The notes: generated from the sequence alone by a model not told the origin. A stretch of DNA of 64,000 nucleotides from Adiantum capillus-veneris (GCA_014529385.2 CM043948.1:21325951-21389950), one strand, 5' to 3'; counted from the stretch's first letter, positions 10,431-22,007 are shown. Numbers and translations are program-made.

Positions 10431-12197
10431 ATGGCAAGTGTAGCATTTCCAACATTTACTGGTAAGGTGGGTGAGGATGCTGCAGACTTTCTAGACAACT
10501 TGGAAATAGCATGTGTCATCTCTGCGAGAGATGATGATGCTTCACGCTTGCGCATCTTCCCACTTCTAATGAAGGTGGAGGCAAGATCATGGTACAATGC
10601 CTTGGCACAAGAAACCAAGGAGCGGTGGGACTTATTAAGAGCAGACTTTGTCAAGCGTTTTGGAGAGGGCACAACATCAGAGAAGCTATGGCAATTTTTG
10701 ACGGAGTTGAAGCAGGGCAGTATGCTGGAATACGCATCATATGAGTCAAAGTTTGTAGATTTATGGGGGCGATGGGTTGCATCTCTAAGAGAGGATGAGG
10801 GGGAACCTAATTTCCTAAAGAAGGATCGGTTTGTGGCTGGGTTATGGCCAACTCTTAAAGAGAAGGTGAAGGGAAGGTTTTCTCATACGTATGAGCTAGT
10901 AGTTGAAGTGGCCCGCCTTAAAGACAAGAAGTTGCACCTACAAGCCAGGAATATCGATGAAGAGGAAGCCGTTAGGACCCGACCACCTCTAGCACCACCT
11001 ACAATAGCCGCCCAGAGGATTCAACCACAAGAACCAATTGAAGATCAGCAAGACCTGCTCAATCGAATCACCAATCAACTTGAGAATCTCTTAGTCCATT
11101 TGATACAACAAGGGCATACACACAATCGCAACCAAGAGCAAGGAAGAGGACAACGAAGGCAAAACCAAGAATACCACTGCTACAATTGTGGGGAGGATGG
11201 TCATGGTATGTACTACTGTCCACACCCAAGGAGGCAGAATTTCAACAGAGGAGCCAGGAAAAACCAAGTTTCACCACCGAGAGCAAGACCACCACCACCG
11301 AGGGCACCACAACAAGAACCACCCGTGCAAATCCTACAACCACCCATTCAACCACAACCACCACCACCACCACAACCTCTCATTCGACCCTTACCCCCAC
11401 CACCAGTTGGCAATCAAACAGTAAGCGTCATCAGTCTTGAAGGTAAAGGAAAGGAGAAAGTGGAGGAGGATAAGACCAAATCTAAAGGAGTAGATGCCAT
11501 AGGGGTAAAACGCGCTAGGCATGGTGAATCTTCCCAAAAGGAAGAAAAGATGAAGACTAAAAGAGAATCTAGCAAAAAGCCGTCCAAGTCACGACGTAAA
11601 ATTGACATTATAGATTTCTCTTTCGGTGAATGTTCTAAACCATATGATTTGGTTGAAGATGTTTCTGTGCAGGGCCCAAAAATCACATGGCCCCAATTAC
11701 TCCACCTAGCACCTAGGGTGAGGAGACAATGGACAAAGATGGTTAGCACGAGATGACCAAAGCCAAAGATATCTGGGGCTATCTCTGGGAGGAATCTAGA
11801 TGACATACTACCAGTGATGGATGCTTACATCAAAGGGCAACACGTCTCCAATATCTACATCGATGGTGGCGCACAAATATACGTCATGAGTGAAAAATTG
11901 ATGCACCATTTGGATTTAGAGGTGAGTCGGCTGGCACCATGCCGAGCCAAAATGGAAAAAAGTTTAAAAGTTCAATGTGTTGGTGTCATAAATGCAGTTA
12001 GGATAAAGGCATTCAACACGGAGGTAGATGTGGACGTCTTTGTCATGTCACACAAAGGGGAGGGCTATCCTATCATTCTAGGGAGGCCTTGGCTTATGGC
12101 TATGAGAGCTAAGCAGGACTGGGACACTGGCATAATCCAGATGAAGGATGCAAAAGTGAGGCCAATACTTTACGACATGAAGAAAGGTCGGCAATGA
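10431..12197 (+). pseudogene. gag and protease of element B, two in-frame stops
   Basis: The frame runs from ATG 10431 and is broken by TGA at 11754-11756 and at 12195-12197, without a frame change. Residues ~1-200 form the retrotransposon-gag domain. A zinc knuckle CYNCGEDGHGMYYC sits at residues ~250-263, followed by a proline-rich then lysine-rich linker. Protease follows at 11814-12197 with Y-I-D-G-G-A-Q and I-L-G-R-P-W-L. Element C reads through both stop positions (Arg in the first), so the stops are inactivating mutations. The D-G-G form is usual for Tat-type proteases. Confidence 0.88.
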
Positions 12198-12200
12198 GAT

Positions 12201-13391
12201 ATGGATCTAGAAACCTCTATGGATGAGTTTTCTAGTGGTGACTCTTCAACCACTTCAGAGGAGGAGTCAACAGTGAGTGAAGAAAGTGACAGTAGCATTG
12301 AGGTGATGGGGCTCATTCTCAAGGACCCTAAGAAGATGGAGCAGCCTGATTTCTCATCATCAAACCAAGGGGAGACACCAGGTATACAACCTCTGGTAGA
12401 AGCACATAAGCTACATCAAATGCTCTCTAGTGAGTTGTGTGGGAAGGAGCGTGAAGATTATATTTTGATGCTAAGTAATTTTACCACATTGTTCATTGAT
12501 GAATATGATAAAATCACTAGCATCACAGTAGTTCAACATCACATTAAGCTCAAGGAGGGAAGTAAACCTGTAGTGCAGAAGCTCAAGCGGCTAGGAGTAA
12601 TTCAACAAGACGCCTTGCTCAAAGAGGTGAGGAAATTGCTAGAAGACGGTTTTATCTATCCTATTGAAGACTCAGAGTGGGTTTCTCCAGTGGTAGTCAC
12701 ACCAAAGAAGAATGGTAAGTGGAGGGTTTGTGTTGATTACAAGCCGCTTAATGCAACCACAAAGAGGGGCCATTTTCCTCTTCCTTTTCAAGACGAAATA
12801 CTCAATGAGGTAGCAGGACATGAGCGCTACACGGTATGTGATGGCTACTCAGGCTACTTCCAAATTAGCATCGCTGAAGAAGACCAAAAGAAGACAACCT
12901 TCATCACACCATGGGGATGTTTTGCTTACAGAGTTATGCCTTTTGGTCTCACTAATGCTCCAACCACTTTTCAGCGATATGTGACATTTGTTTTTCAGCC
13001 ATTCTTTGGAAAATCAATCCGTGTTTTTATTGATGACTTTTGTATCTATAGCTCTCGCTCTCTTCATTTGGAGAAAGTTTATGAAGGTCTAGCTAGGCTA
13101 CAATTTTTGGGGGGCCAGCTCAATGTGGAGAAATGCCACATTGGTGAAAGCAAGGTTACTCTTCTTGACCATGTGATCTCGGCCAATGGCATTGGAGCTG
13201 ACCCAAGCAAGGTTCAAGCCTTGGTGGCTTTGACCTCTCCCACCACAACAAAGCAGTTGGTCTCTTTTCTTCAAAAGGTGAGGTATTTGAGTAGGTTCAT
13301 TCACTTGCTCTCCCAAGTGGTTCTCCCTTTACAACAAGTTACCCATCAAGTTACCCTAGTGTGGGCAATGACACACTTGGGGTTGTATTGA
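12201..13391 (+). pseudogene. Reverse transcriptase of element B
   Basis: In frame with gag-PR after the stop at 12197. An acidic spacer (about 12201-12340) leads to RT: SEWVSPVVVTPKKNGKWRVC, then VMPFGLTNAPTTFQR, and the catalytic box F-I-D-D at about 13028. The frame ends at 13391 because ~34 codons present in C are missing just after the RT connection, shifting the frame. The loss removes the start of the first RNase H. Confidence 0.88.
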
Positions 13392-15529
13392 TGCAAAAGG
13401 ATCCTCAAACTTCTTTCATGCGTCCTATCTACTTCTCTAGTCGAATGATGACTCCATCAGAAAAGGGATACACGGAAGTGGAACACATGGTGCTTTCATT
13501 AATGTTTGCTACCACCAAATTTCGCTCTTATTTATTGTCTAGACCTTTCATAATCTTAACAATGGAAGAAGTATTTCCTTATGTAATGCAGCACATGGAT
13601 GTTTCTTCTAGGATTTCCAAATGGCTCACAAGGCTGCAAGAGTTTGACTACACAATGCAAGTGGAGAACTCCACAAGGGCCAGTCTAGGAGGTATTCTCA
13701 CTCATCGCCACTATGAAAAGAATCTAAAGATAAAGCCAAATGATCTAGATATTACACCCGTACTGGAAGTCCCTAAGGTAGAGGAGGCTCACTCTCTTTT
13801 CTTTGATGGAGCCTACAAGAGGAAAGTGGACAAAGCTGCAGCAGGCATTGTCATCTTCAACAAGCAAGGGGATAAAGTTTTCTCCATTGGGAATCTCTTG
13901 GATTCTCACTCTGACAATGAGGCAGAATATGCAGCCTTAACTCTTGGGTTAGAGTGGTGTGTGACACAGGGCATTCAACGGTTAAATGTATTTGGTGATG
14001 CCATGCTTTTAATTAAAAAAATACCAGGAACTTGGGCTTGTAAAAATCATAGCTTGCTAGGCCATTTGCGCAAAGTCAAGGAACTTTTAGGGAAATTTCA
14101 AGTTGTACAATTACATCATGTCCCTCGAGCAAAAAATCAAGAAGCAGATACTCTAGCTAGAGAGAAGTTGCAAGATGTTTCAGTGGTGGGTGCTATCAAG
14201 TTGAAGCTGCCTCTCTTCCAAGGTAGCGATGCTATGCCTGACATCATGAGTTTCTTGGACACAGGAGAGTGTCCTAAGGATCTTACTAAGGGCCAAAAGC
14301 AGTGGCTTTTGCGCAAGGCAACAAAATACCTCCTTATCAATGACGGCCCCTACTGCAAGGGTAAGGATCAAATTCTTAGGCGTGTACCTCTCTCTAGAGA
14401 GATCACTGAAATCATTTCAAGTTGCCATGATGGTGTTTGCAGAGGACATTTTGCACTTGACATCACTAGTAGAAAGATTCTACAAGCCGGGTTTGTATGG
14501 CCTAGTCTACATAGGGATGTGCATCATCGGTGTAAAACATGCAAGGAATGTCAAAAGGCAGGGGATAGGAGGCTCACATATGAGCCACAGACTCCTATAA
14601 TCTCATATGGACCATTTGAGATATGGGGAATTGATGCTATTGGGCCTTTGCCAAGGAGCCAATCAGGTAAATTTTATATCATCATGGGTGTGGACTACAT
14701 GACCAGGTGGGCTGAAGCAGTTGCCACCACCCGGATTACAGCTAAGGAAGTGGCTAAGTTCGTATTTGAAAACATTTATTTCCGTTTTGGCACTCCTCTT
14801 GAAATAATTTCTGACAAGGGACCAGGTTTTAGAGGAGACCTTGTAGGAGATCTAATGGAGAAGTTAGGTATCTCACGACGACACTCAACTCCCTACTACC
14901 CACAATGCAATGGTTTGGTGGAAAAGGTAAATGGTATGATCTGCAAGATCATCACTAAACATGTAAACAATCACAAAAGTGATTGGGAAAAGCATCTTAT
15001 GGCTGCACTTTGGGCTTATCGCACTTCATTTCGCACATCCCTTGGGTTCACACCATATCACTTGGTGTTTGGTAAGGAAGCCATATTACCCATTGAAGTA
15101 CAATTGGCTAGTCACAGGATGCTAGCTAGGCGGGTGGAACGTCCTAATGCTCATCTTCACAACCACATTCTTGATCTAGAGAGGCTTCAACTAGACAAAG
15201 AAGAAGCTATCAACTATTATGCAACACAGGCAAAGCAACGTCGACATACCTTCAACAAGGGACTTAGGGCAAAAGGTCTCAAGAAAGGTATGTTGGTCCT
15301 ACGGTATGATAACAGGTTTGACACTAGGAAGGATAAAAAATTTTCACCCAGATGGGAGGGGCCATTCGTCATTAGAAGGCGCTACGACAATGGCAGTTAC
15401 CGATTGATGGATGCAGATGGTAGGCTCCACAAAACACATGTCAATGGATGGAGGTTGAAGCAATACTTTTTGAGGTTTGATCAAGCACCTATGATTGAAA
15501 TCCCTGAGGAGGGAGACTCATCCACCTAG
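13361..15529 (+). pseudogene. RNase H (partial), second RNase H, integrase of element B
   Basis: Downstream of the frameshifting deletion this 722-codon frame encodes: the remainder of RNase H 1; a second, archaeal-type RNase H at about 13790-14160 (SLFFDGAYKRK, DNEAEYAAL, FGDAMLLIKK, NQEADTLA); the integrase zinc finger (H-D-G-V-C-R-G-H and C-K-T-C-K-E-C); the integrase core (WGIDAIGPLP, then SDKGPGF with K where C has N, then NGLVEK); and a GPF-type C-terminal module (RWEGPFVIRR). It cannot be made as part of a full polyprotein, so I call it a pseudogene, although the frame itself is open. Confidence 0.88.
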
Positions 15530-15577
15530 ATTGAAGAAGGATCAAGTACAGCACTAGAGGCATGAATACCTCTAGCC

Positions 15578-15593
15578 TTAGGGGGAGGGCTAA
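15578..15593 (+). other. Polypurine tract of element B
   Basis: TTAGGGGGAGGGCTAA abuts the 3' LTR TG at 15594. Element C has the same tract in reverse at 44280-44295. Confidence 0.85.
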
Positions 15594-17523
15594 TGAGGCA
15601 AGCTTTTCCATGCATGGGAACCCCCCATATATTTTTGCCCTTTTACCAAAATATTTCCTATTATATAGGTTACTTTTGATTTTTTCTTCCTTTTTCACAA
15701 ACGTTTTAGCCTTTATTAAATGAATAAGACTTATGCTAATCAATCACGATGTAGCATAAATAAGTAAGCTTTCTTTGTTGATCCCTCTTTTGACCTTAAA
15801 TATTAAATATATATATTCTAAATTACATTATATATTTTAGTATTTTCTAATATATTTTTCATGTATGTATATTATTCCACCCTACCAAATATTTTATTCA
15901 CTAGTTTTCATTTTCAAACCTCAACCCCACTTTCAAATTTCAATAATACCTCCATCTAGATGATTGCCAATCTTTTCAAAACTCTAGGTCATGTTTTCAT
16001 ACACATGAAGGAGCTTACACTTGAAGGCAAGAGAGAAGTTCACTCAAAGGGGACCACCAAAAGACCTTTGCAGCCACAAATAATACATTATTTGGCTGAA
16101 TTTTTTAAGTAGATAAGAACCCCTAATCTCAAGGAGCGTTCACCATAAAAAATGTAGCTCGTGATCTCAACTTTTAGCTCCATTTTTTTCAGAATTTTTG
16201 GAGTTATGAACACAGAGATATTATTTTTGTAGTGGACCCCAGTTTTCTCGTGTAATGGTGACACAGGCCATTCCCAATTTTCTTCCCTCTAGAATGGCTA
16301 TGGTTCTACAAGCCTTCAAGCATGATTACAAGAGACAAGGCTCTTTTAATGAGGTCTTGGAAAGTCTAGAGTGATTCTATCACCATTTTTGGAGGATCCA
16401 TCTTCATCAACAACTATCCACCTTTGACAATCTCTCTTGTAAATTTCTTACCTCTCTCTTCTCTCCCTAATAAGCTTTTGTCTAGCCAAAGCTAGACTAT
16501 TGTAAATATCTCCTATCCTCTACATCCTACCCACATTCTCTAATATTCTCTCTCTATTGACTCTGGTATTTTAAATAATGAGGAGACAAGATGGGAGCCA
16601 CAGTCACATGCACCCCATTTTCCTAGTCACCAAAGTGGGACACTCACCTCAAATAGAAATATTGCTAAATCCTCCCCTCCTTCCCTATATAAGGAGGCCA
16701 TGAGATCTCACTTAAAACACACACACACACCTATCCATACACACTCTTGTGCTACATGCTTGTAGCATGAACCCTAATCACATAATCACAACACCATCAT
16801 CATCACCATCACCATGCACAAAAGACGAGCACCACACCTCCACACCACTTGTAATTAAGGGTTGAAGGCACAATTTCAAGAAGAAGAAGGGTGTACACAC
16901 TCATAATATTCCTCGCCATCAACTCCCATATCTCCATTATGCCTCCTACGATCTTGTCCCCTTCTCATTTTCCTGCCATACGCTACCTATTGTATTCATC
17001 TTTTGCAAGCAATCAACACACTCTATTTTGGTGCCATACTTTGTGTCACTTTGGATACATCTCATTGTGAGTACGGTATATGATTGTTCCTTGCCTTTTT
17101 TTTCTGCTTATGTAAAGGTGTGCGGATTCGCCACCATACACACACACTCTCTCTTTCCCTCTCATATTCCTATCATCTTGCTACTTCCATCTTGAGGTGT
17201 GCGGATTCGCCACCTCTTGTATGATAAGTGAGCATACTCGCAAGTTTCCCCTACCTCATTATCTTCCTTACTAACATGCACGAGTAGCAAGCCCATTCTC
17301 ACTCATTCACCACTCCTCTCACCTTATTCTCCGACCACCCCATTCCACATTTGGGCGTGGATCTTGAAATTGTTTTCCATGGCATGCTTCATTGTGTATA
17401 TGTATGAATCCTAGCTGCATATCTTGCTAGGTGGTGCCCCTATTGTGTATCCCCCATGATGAGGCCATTGTGCATAGTTTTGGTGTAGAGGCCACCGGGT
17501 CTATTTTTCACTTCCGCCTCTCA
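15594..17523 (+). repeat. 3' LTR of element B
   Basis: Copy of 7107-9037, TGAGGCAAGC to CCTCTCA, with the TATA box at 16685-16694. It ends against ATGC, where the interrupted LTR of A resumes. Confidence 0.92.
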
Positions 17524-17858
17524 ATGCATGAAGCTTTCCATCTTCATTGCATCACCTAGGTCACAAGGAACACAAAGATTTTATTGTAGCAAGTCTCTCT
17601 TGATGGGAGAAACTATAATACAGATGCCTATTGGAGGGGGGACGGGATCCGTATGAACCCAGTCCTCAACTACTGGCAGGTTCTCTAGACTCTCTCTCTT
17701 GCAAAAATATTGTTCATCCCAAGTTAATTAAGTACCATGTTTATGTTTCTACCATCAATTAAGTTCACCCGCTATGCTCACAATGTAGCCTCACAAAAGT
17801 GCATCACCTAATTTCCTAATTCCGCTACTCTCAAATTTCATAGGCTGTTCCCATTATA
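17524..17858 (+). repeat. 3' LTR of chromovirus A, second part
   Basis: Continues the LTR broken at 7106 and matches 115-462. It ends about CATTATA (CATTACA in other copies). Beyond it lies unrelated sequence. Confidence 0.85.
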
Positions 17859-18274
17859 GCTTACCACGTGGGCATCACCTCGGTTACGCGGGGAATATGG
17901 TGTCATTGTAGTAAGTATTGGCTCACTAGCTGGGTACTACGTCGATAACACGGCAATTCTAGTATCCTAATGGTGAGTCAACTTCCCTTTCTTTTTCCAA
18001 AAAAACATAAGAGCATCGATCAGTAACACAGCTATATGATGCTCATATGTAAGCCATTATTGCTCTTTAGATTAGGGCGGCACTAGGTCGGTAATGCAGC
18101 TAATTGAGTGTCGTTTGTTAGAAGAATTTACTTTTGCATAAATGTGGCGTTCAGTTCATTAACCCGGCCGTATGAACACCATATAATTTGTATGTTAATG
18201 TGTAGTTCATTTTTTTAAGTATTAAGTATATGAAATACTTGATCGATAACGCGGTTGTGAAGAGTATTTCATAT
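17859..18274 (+). repeat. Array of six hairpins with one conserved loop core
   Basis: Six inverted repeats in tandem: 17860-17915, 17918-17981, 18005-18050, 18078-18113, 18142-18184 and 18228-18274. The stems differ in sequence yet each pairs with itself, e.g. GAGCATC/GATGCTC, CGGCACT/AGTGTCG, GGCGTTC/GAACACC and GAAATACTT/AAGAGTATTTC. Each loop of ~19-22 nt holds a related 13-nt core: TCGGTTACGCGGG, TCGATAACACGGC, TCAGTAACACAGC, TCGGTAATGCAGC, TCATTAACCCGGC, TCGATAACGCGGT. Cores are 62-87 bp apart. The strand is arbitrary. I know no RNA or DNA family with this pattern. Confidence 0.8.
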
Positions 18275-18679
18275 AAAAATGTTTGAATTGTTTGAAATTG
18301 TTGTTTTTAAGTGTTCTTGTGAAAATATATATTATCTAATCATATTCAAAATAATGTTTTATTCATCAATCATTGTTGCTATTTTAAATGCTACATTTAA
18401 AGAAGTAATATTCACACTACGCTATTTCTCTATGTCTACAAATAGCTAATATACTTTCAAATTTAAAAAAGTATATGATGCACACATTTTGCATGTAAGA
18501 CATTCATTTTAATCTTTTGAAAGAGAAAAAAATTCTTTGGTTTGTTAAAATCGCACCAAATTTTCAATGTTTTCTCAAGGAGTTGTATACTATCAATGTT
18601 TTAAAATGAGCTAAAATGAATTGGCAGTATGTACATCACGATGCACATGTCTTCTACTGTATCGATTTCTTTTGAAGTG

Positions 18680-19178
18680 ATAATGTGCAAAATATAAACT
18701 TACGTATTATGTTCTATCCGAATATTTTGAAATTTTTTGGGTTTTTAACTTGTTTTGCTGAATCTGTATTATTTTCTTAGAAGTTACTTGTTTTTATTGC
18801 ATTTTGCACGATTTAACATATCATTTGAAAGCGAAAATGATTATCAACCTGAATGAATATAAACTTGCACAATTTTTTGAAGTCTTTCAATCACGAGTAT
18901 GGGTTGTCTGAACTAGTGTGAGAGTGCAACGTGAAAAATATGAACTCATGTATTATGGTTCATCACAATATGCTAAAATATTTTGGGTTTTTACCGTTCT
19001 GTATTGTTTGATCTAGATGGTTTTCTTAAGAGTTACTTTTTTTTGCATTCTACATGATTCAACATAGCATGTGTAAGTGAAAATGGTTTTCAATTTGTAT
19101 CAATATAATCGTGCACTTTTTTATGAAGTCTTCAAGTCACAATTATGGTTTTCCTAAACTAGTGTGAGAGTGCCAGTG
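18680..19178. repeat. Diverged tandem duplication, unit about 245 bp
   Basis: Two head-to-tail copies meet near 18930. Shared blocks in the same order include TTTTGGGTTTTTA, TTTTCTTA-AGTTACT, GAAGTC and CTAGTGTGAGAGTGC. The copies are clearly diverged and AT-rich with no ORF. Between 18275 and 18680 I see only AT-rich sequence. Confidence 0.6.
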
Positions 19179-20090
19179 TACCCATGAAACTGTATTTGAT
19201 ATGTTGGTTTTTATTGTCCAATGCAAAAATGATGCCAGAGCAAAAGAAAATTATTATTCATGTGCCATTCAAAAAGAATGTCTTTTGGAAATATAATTAT
19301 GTGTAGATGGTCACATACAATAGAGTAATGAAAGTGACGCCTTCATTAAAGACCTCACACACACTATATGGGAGAACACCTAGCACAAGCTACAAGGCGA
19401 AGGCCACTATGAGTTGTTGAATCCTACACAGATCTTAGAATTTGACCCCACCACAAGGTCAGGATAGTGTTGGGCAATATGAAAGTCTGCTTCAAAGCCT
19501 TAAAAGAAGATCTCCCTCCCACTTGCGATATGGAAAAAATAGAGTTGTGGACAAACAAGGGTAGGAACTAATGTCAAGATGAAGCGGGTGAAAGCTCAAT
19601 ACCAAGCCTCCTTATCCAAAAGATTGAAGATGGCCCAAGATGCACAAGCAGCTGTGGGTGATCAATCAGATGCCAACGACCCTTGCACAATGATGCGTAC
19701 AACATTGAATGCCAAGTGCACTCATCTGATCGGCATTACCCACGAGGCCCTGGTGGAAGGTGCAAGGTGCAAGGGTTAGAGCAAGCCCCTTTGGTGTATG
19801 CACATTATACACCATTAAAGGGATTTCTTTCTTTATAGAGCACATTACATATGTAGGAAAATGCTACAAGGGAGGGAATGAGGAAAAATTTGATAGCTTT
19901 TAAACATAGCTCCCTGGATCTGAACATGGAAATATTGTGATCTAGGGAGCCTCGCGCAAATGAACCTTTCGGTATCATTGATTGGGGCATGATGCTTAGA
20001 ACGCCAACCAAGCATGTATCAAATAATTATTTGCATCCAAGCGTTGAATCGGACTTTGCAATTTTGGAGGCAAAGGAAAAAGGGGAGGAG
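19179..20090. other. Intergenic; one unrecognised short ORF
   Basis: An ORF at 19579-19779 (66 aa) has no motif I recognise and is more GC-rich than its surroundings. It might be an exon of the gene whose fragments follow, but I cannot support that. Confidence 0.3.
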
Positions 20091-20416
20091 AGATTTCAAA
20101 GCGGCCATGGATTGCTCTAGAAATATATGATCCACGGTGTGCAGATGCATTGGGAGATGCATACACAAAAGCAAGTGATATTTATGCATTAGGTTTTGTA
20201 TTCATGTTGATAGGCTTTTGGAATGTAGCTAGGAAAGTCTATCTCCCAAAACAAGTATTTTACCACCCCAATCAAGATGCCATGAGGGCTATTCAGATAA
20301 AAGTGGATTGTTGGATGAAGTTAAGAGAGTGGGAAGCTAGAAGAAACATATCATATGTTTTGATCTTTTTTAGAGAGCATCTAAAGATAGACCCTAATCC
20401 TATCCATTCTTGTTGA
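20090..20416 (+). pseudogene. Kinase-like fragment (activation segment end and helix F)
   Basis: The frame, open from about 20090 to the stop at 20416, reads R-P-W-I-A-L-E-I-Y followed by KASDIYALGFVFMLIGFWN. The W-I-A-x-E and S-D-I-Y-x-x-G spacing is that of protein-kinase subdomains VIII and IX. The glycine loop, the VAIK lysine and a clear DFG are not visible, so this is at best a fragment. About 110 codons. Could be chance similarity. Confidence 0.35.
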
Positions 20417-21159
20417 ACTTGCACCATATTTTTACCTGGCCTAAACATTTTGTACTTTGTACTTTGTCTTGTTCTCTTGGTATTTTATTTGCATTGAAGT
20501 CTATTTTATGGGTTCTGGGTGGTTCACCTCATTGAGTCATTTGAAGTATATTTGAATCTCTATGCCTTTAGTCAATTGTATTGTGGTTCAATTGGAACTA
20601 AGATACGCCAATTCTAGTATCTTTGAGACTGTTGAATCGTGAGTTCAAATTTGTGCCACAAATATTTAATATTTGTCTATTTTTCCATTGCAATTCTAGT
20701 TGATATAACTGATGAAGAACAAGCTTGTGGTACACAAACAATGCCAGATAATCAATAGTGAGTGGCTATTAATGCGTTCTAGCGCATGAAATCTCTAGCT
20801 CAAGATATGTCGGTACAACAAGCGACACACATTGCTCAATCAATATCAAAATGGGAAAATTTAAACCATTTTCAATAAAAATATATTAATAAAGAAGTGA
20901 CAAAGGATATGATTAAAACAATATGGCCATGTGAGGACGCAGAGATAAAGAAAGGATAGTGAAAATTATCAAAGTGCCTTCACAAAGAGATCAAAGATAA
21001 CACTGAGAGGCTCTACTTGGAAGGTTTTGGCCATCCATTGCACAATGCAGATTGTACGTTCTATTTTGCAAAAATGTTGTATGTACATTTTGTGTAGCGA
21101 CGACCACTAGACTTTTTCTCGTAGGAGACAGCTGTATCCACCCGTGATATCAAGGAGAG
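20417..21159. other. Intergenic stretch without recognised features
   Basis: AT-rich, with stops in all frames. It may include decayed exons of the RING-type pseudogene that follows, but no motif is visible. Confidence 0.4.
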
Positions 21160-21439
21160 TTGTGTCACATTCACACGGGAAGAGCTGGCATTGATAGCGT
21201 TGAAGGATTCAACATACAATTAAAAAAGGAGAAAGAAATTTTAACGGCACAATTGGCAAAGAAAGATGCAAAAATAGCACTGTTATCTATAGCAACCCAA
21301 GCACCCCAAGCATCCGAGATCCGAATGGAGAAAAGTATTCATTGCTTAAGCGAGGATGCTCAAAATTTGACACAATGAGTGAATACTCCGCTTGTACAAG
21401 GGGCACACATTATTCACCTTGTTGTGCATCTAGAGTTGG
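21160..21439 (+). pseudogene. RING-type pseudogene, 5' part (coiled coil), broken by TR-GAG element
   Basis: The + strand frame encodes a Lys/Glu/Leu-rich helix (KKEKEILTAQLAKKDAKI) that looks like a coiled coil. A TGA at 21376-21378 stops it, after which the same frame stays open to the insertion point at 21439. With the TR-GAG element and one GTTGG copy removed, the frame continues directly into a RING-like zinc finger at 24824-24913. Coiled coil plus C-terminal RING is a common E3 ligase layout. Host-derived and decayed. Confidence 0.45.
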
Positions 21440-21756
21440 TGTTAGGATTTGGATCGTGCTAGCTATGGTGGATGAAAGAGAAACATGGTGCAAGTGTGTG
21501 AGTGTGTGTAAGAAATCTTATCACTCAAGTGAATTAGGTTCCAGGATAGATTAGCTTGGACTCATAAAAACAATCTTGAGTATTGACTTAGCTTAGCACA
21601 AGCTCACCATCGACAAGAATGTAGTGCAAATGAGTTGTTGTTTATTGATTCAAGAAATGAGCTTTAAGTAGCTCTACAGCCTTGCTCCATAGTATGTGGG
21701 ATAAATCCACTCTCCTCTCCTTGACTCACACCTTAGGACAAAGCTCACAATTTACA
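21440..21756 (-). repeat. 3' LTR of the TR-GAG element
   Basis: TGTTAGGATT to TTTACA on the + strand; about nine substitutions and one indel from the copy at 24463-24780. Confidence 0.92.
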
Positions 21757-21772
21757 ATCCTCCCCTTCAGGT
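21757..21772 (-). other. Polypurine tract of the TR-GAG element
   Basis: In minus orientation CCTGAAGGGGAGGAT abuts the 3' LTR at 21756. Confidence 0.65.
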
Positions 21773-21804
21773 TTGGACTAAGACAAGATACTGAAGATGC
21801 ATGC

Positions 21805-21985
21805 ATGATCCACATAGGCTAACAAAATCCACACAGGATGGTGATATCCACACAGAAAAGTAAAGTCCACAAAGGATGGTGATATCCACACAGGATGGTA
21901 AAATCCACACAAGAAAGATCCACAAAGGATGGTGATGTCCACACAGGATGATAAGTTGGTATCCACACAGGAAAAAGTCCTCCCC
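21805..21985 (-). repeat. Minisatellite in the TR-GAG 3' region
   Basis: About nine copies of TCCACACAGGATGGTGATA with variants such as TCCACAAAGGATGG and TCCACACAGAAAAG, lying between gag and the purine tract. Several frames stay open through it only because of the repeat, so I do not call a protein there. Confidence 0.8.
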
Positions 21986-22007
21986 TACAAGTAGAGAGTC
22001 TGCATCT

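Larger units (their letters stand above)
7107..17523 (+). mobile_element. Tat-like Ty3/gypsy element B, full length, inactivated
   Basis: A 10.4 kb LTR retrotransposon inserted in the 3' LTR of A. It has LTRs of ~1.93 kb (7107-9037 and 15594-17523), a primer site at 9040, extra ORFs before gag, gag-pol on the + strand, and a GGGGGAGGGCTAA purine tract before the 3' LTR. It shares primer site, purine tract, extra-ORF families, double RNase H and gag-pol order with element C, so both belong to one Tat-like lineage. Flanks are ATAC (7103-7106) and ATGC (17524-17527), a 4-bp target duplication with one change. Confidence 0.92.
1..17858 (+). mobile_element. Chromovirus A (Ty3/gypsy), decayed, interrupted by element B
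   Basis: Ty3/gypsy LTR retrotransposon on the + strand whose left end lies outside the window. In order: partial 5' LTR (1-462), tRNA-Met-type primer site (464), gag with zinc knuckle, protease, truncated RT, RNase H, integrase, chromodomain relic, purine tract and 3' LTR from 5659. The 3' LTR is split at 7106 by element B and resumes at 17524-17858. The integrase-chromodomain order assigns it to the chromovirus branch. Every coding domain has stops and frameshifts, so it is a fossil. Related copies in the window are F (36356-54167), G (right edge) and the LTR fragment at 29310. Its own target duplication cannot be read because the left end is missing. Confidence 0.88.
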
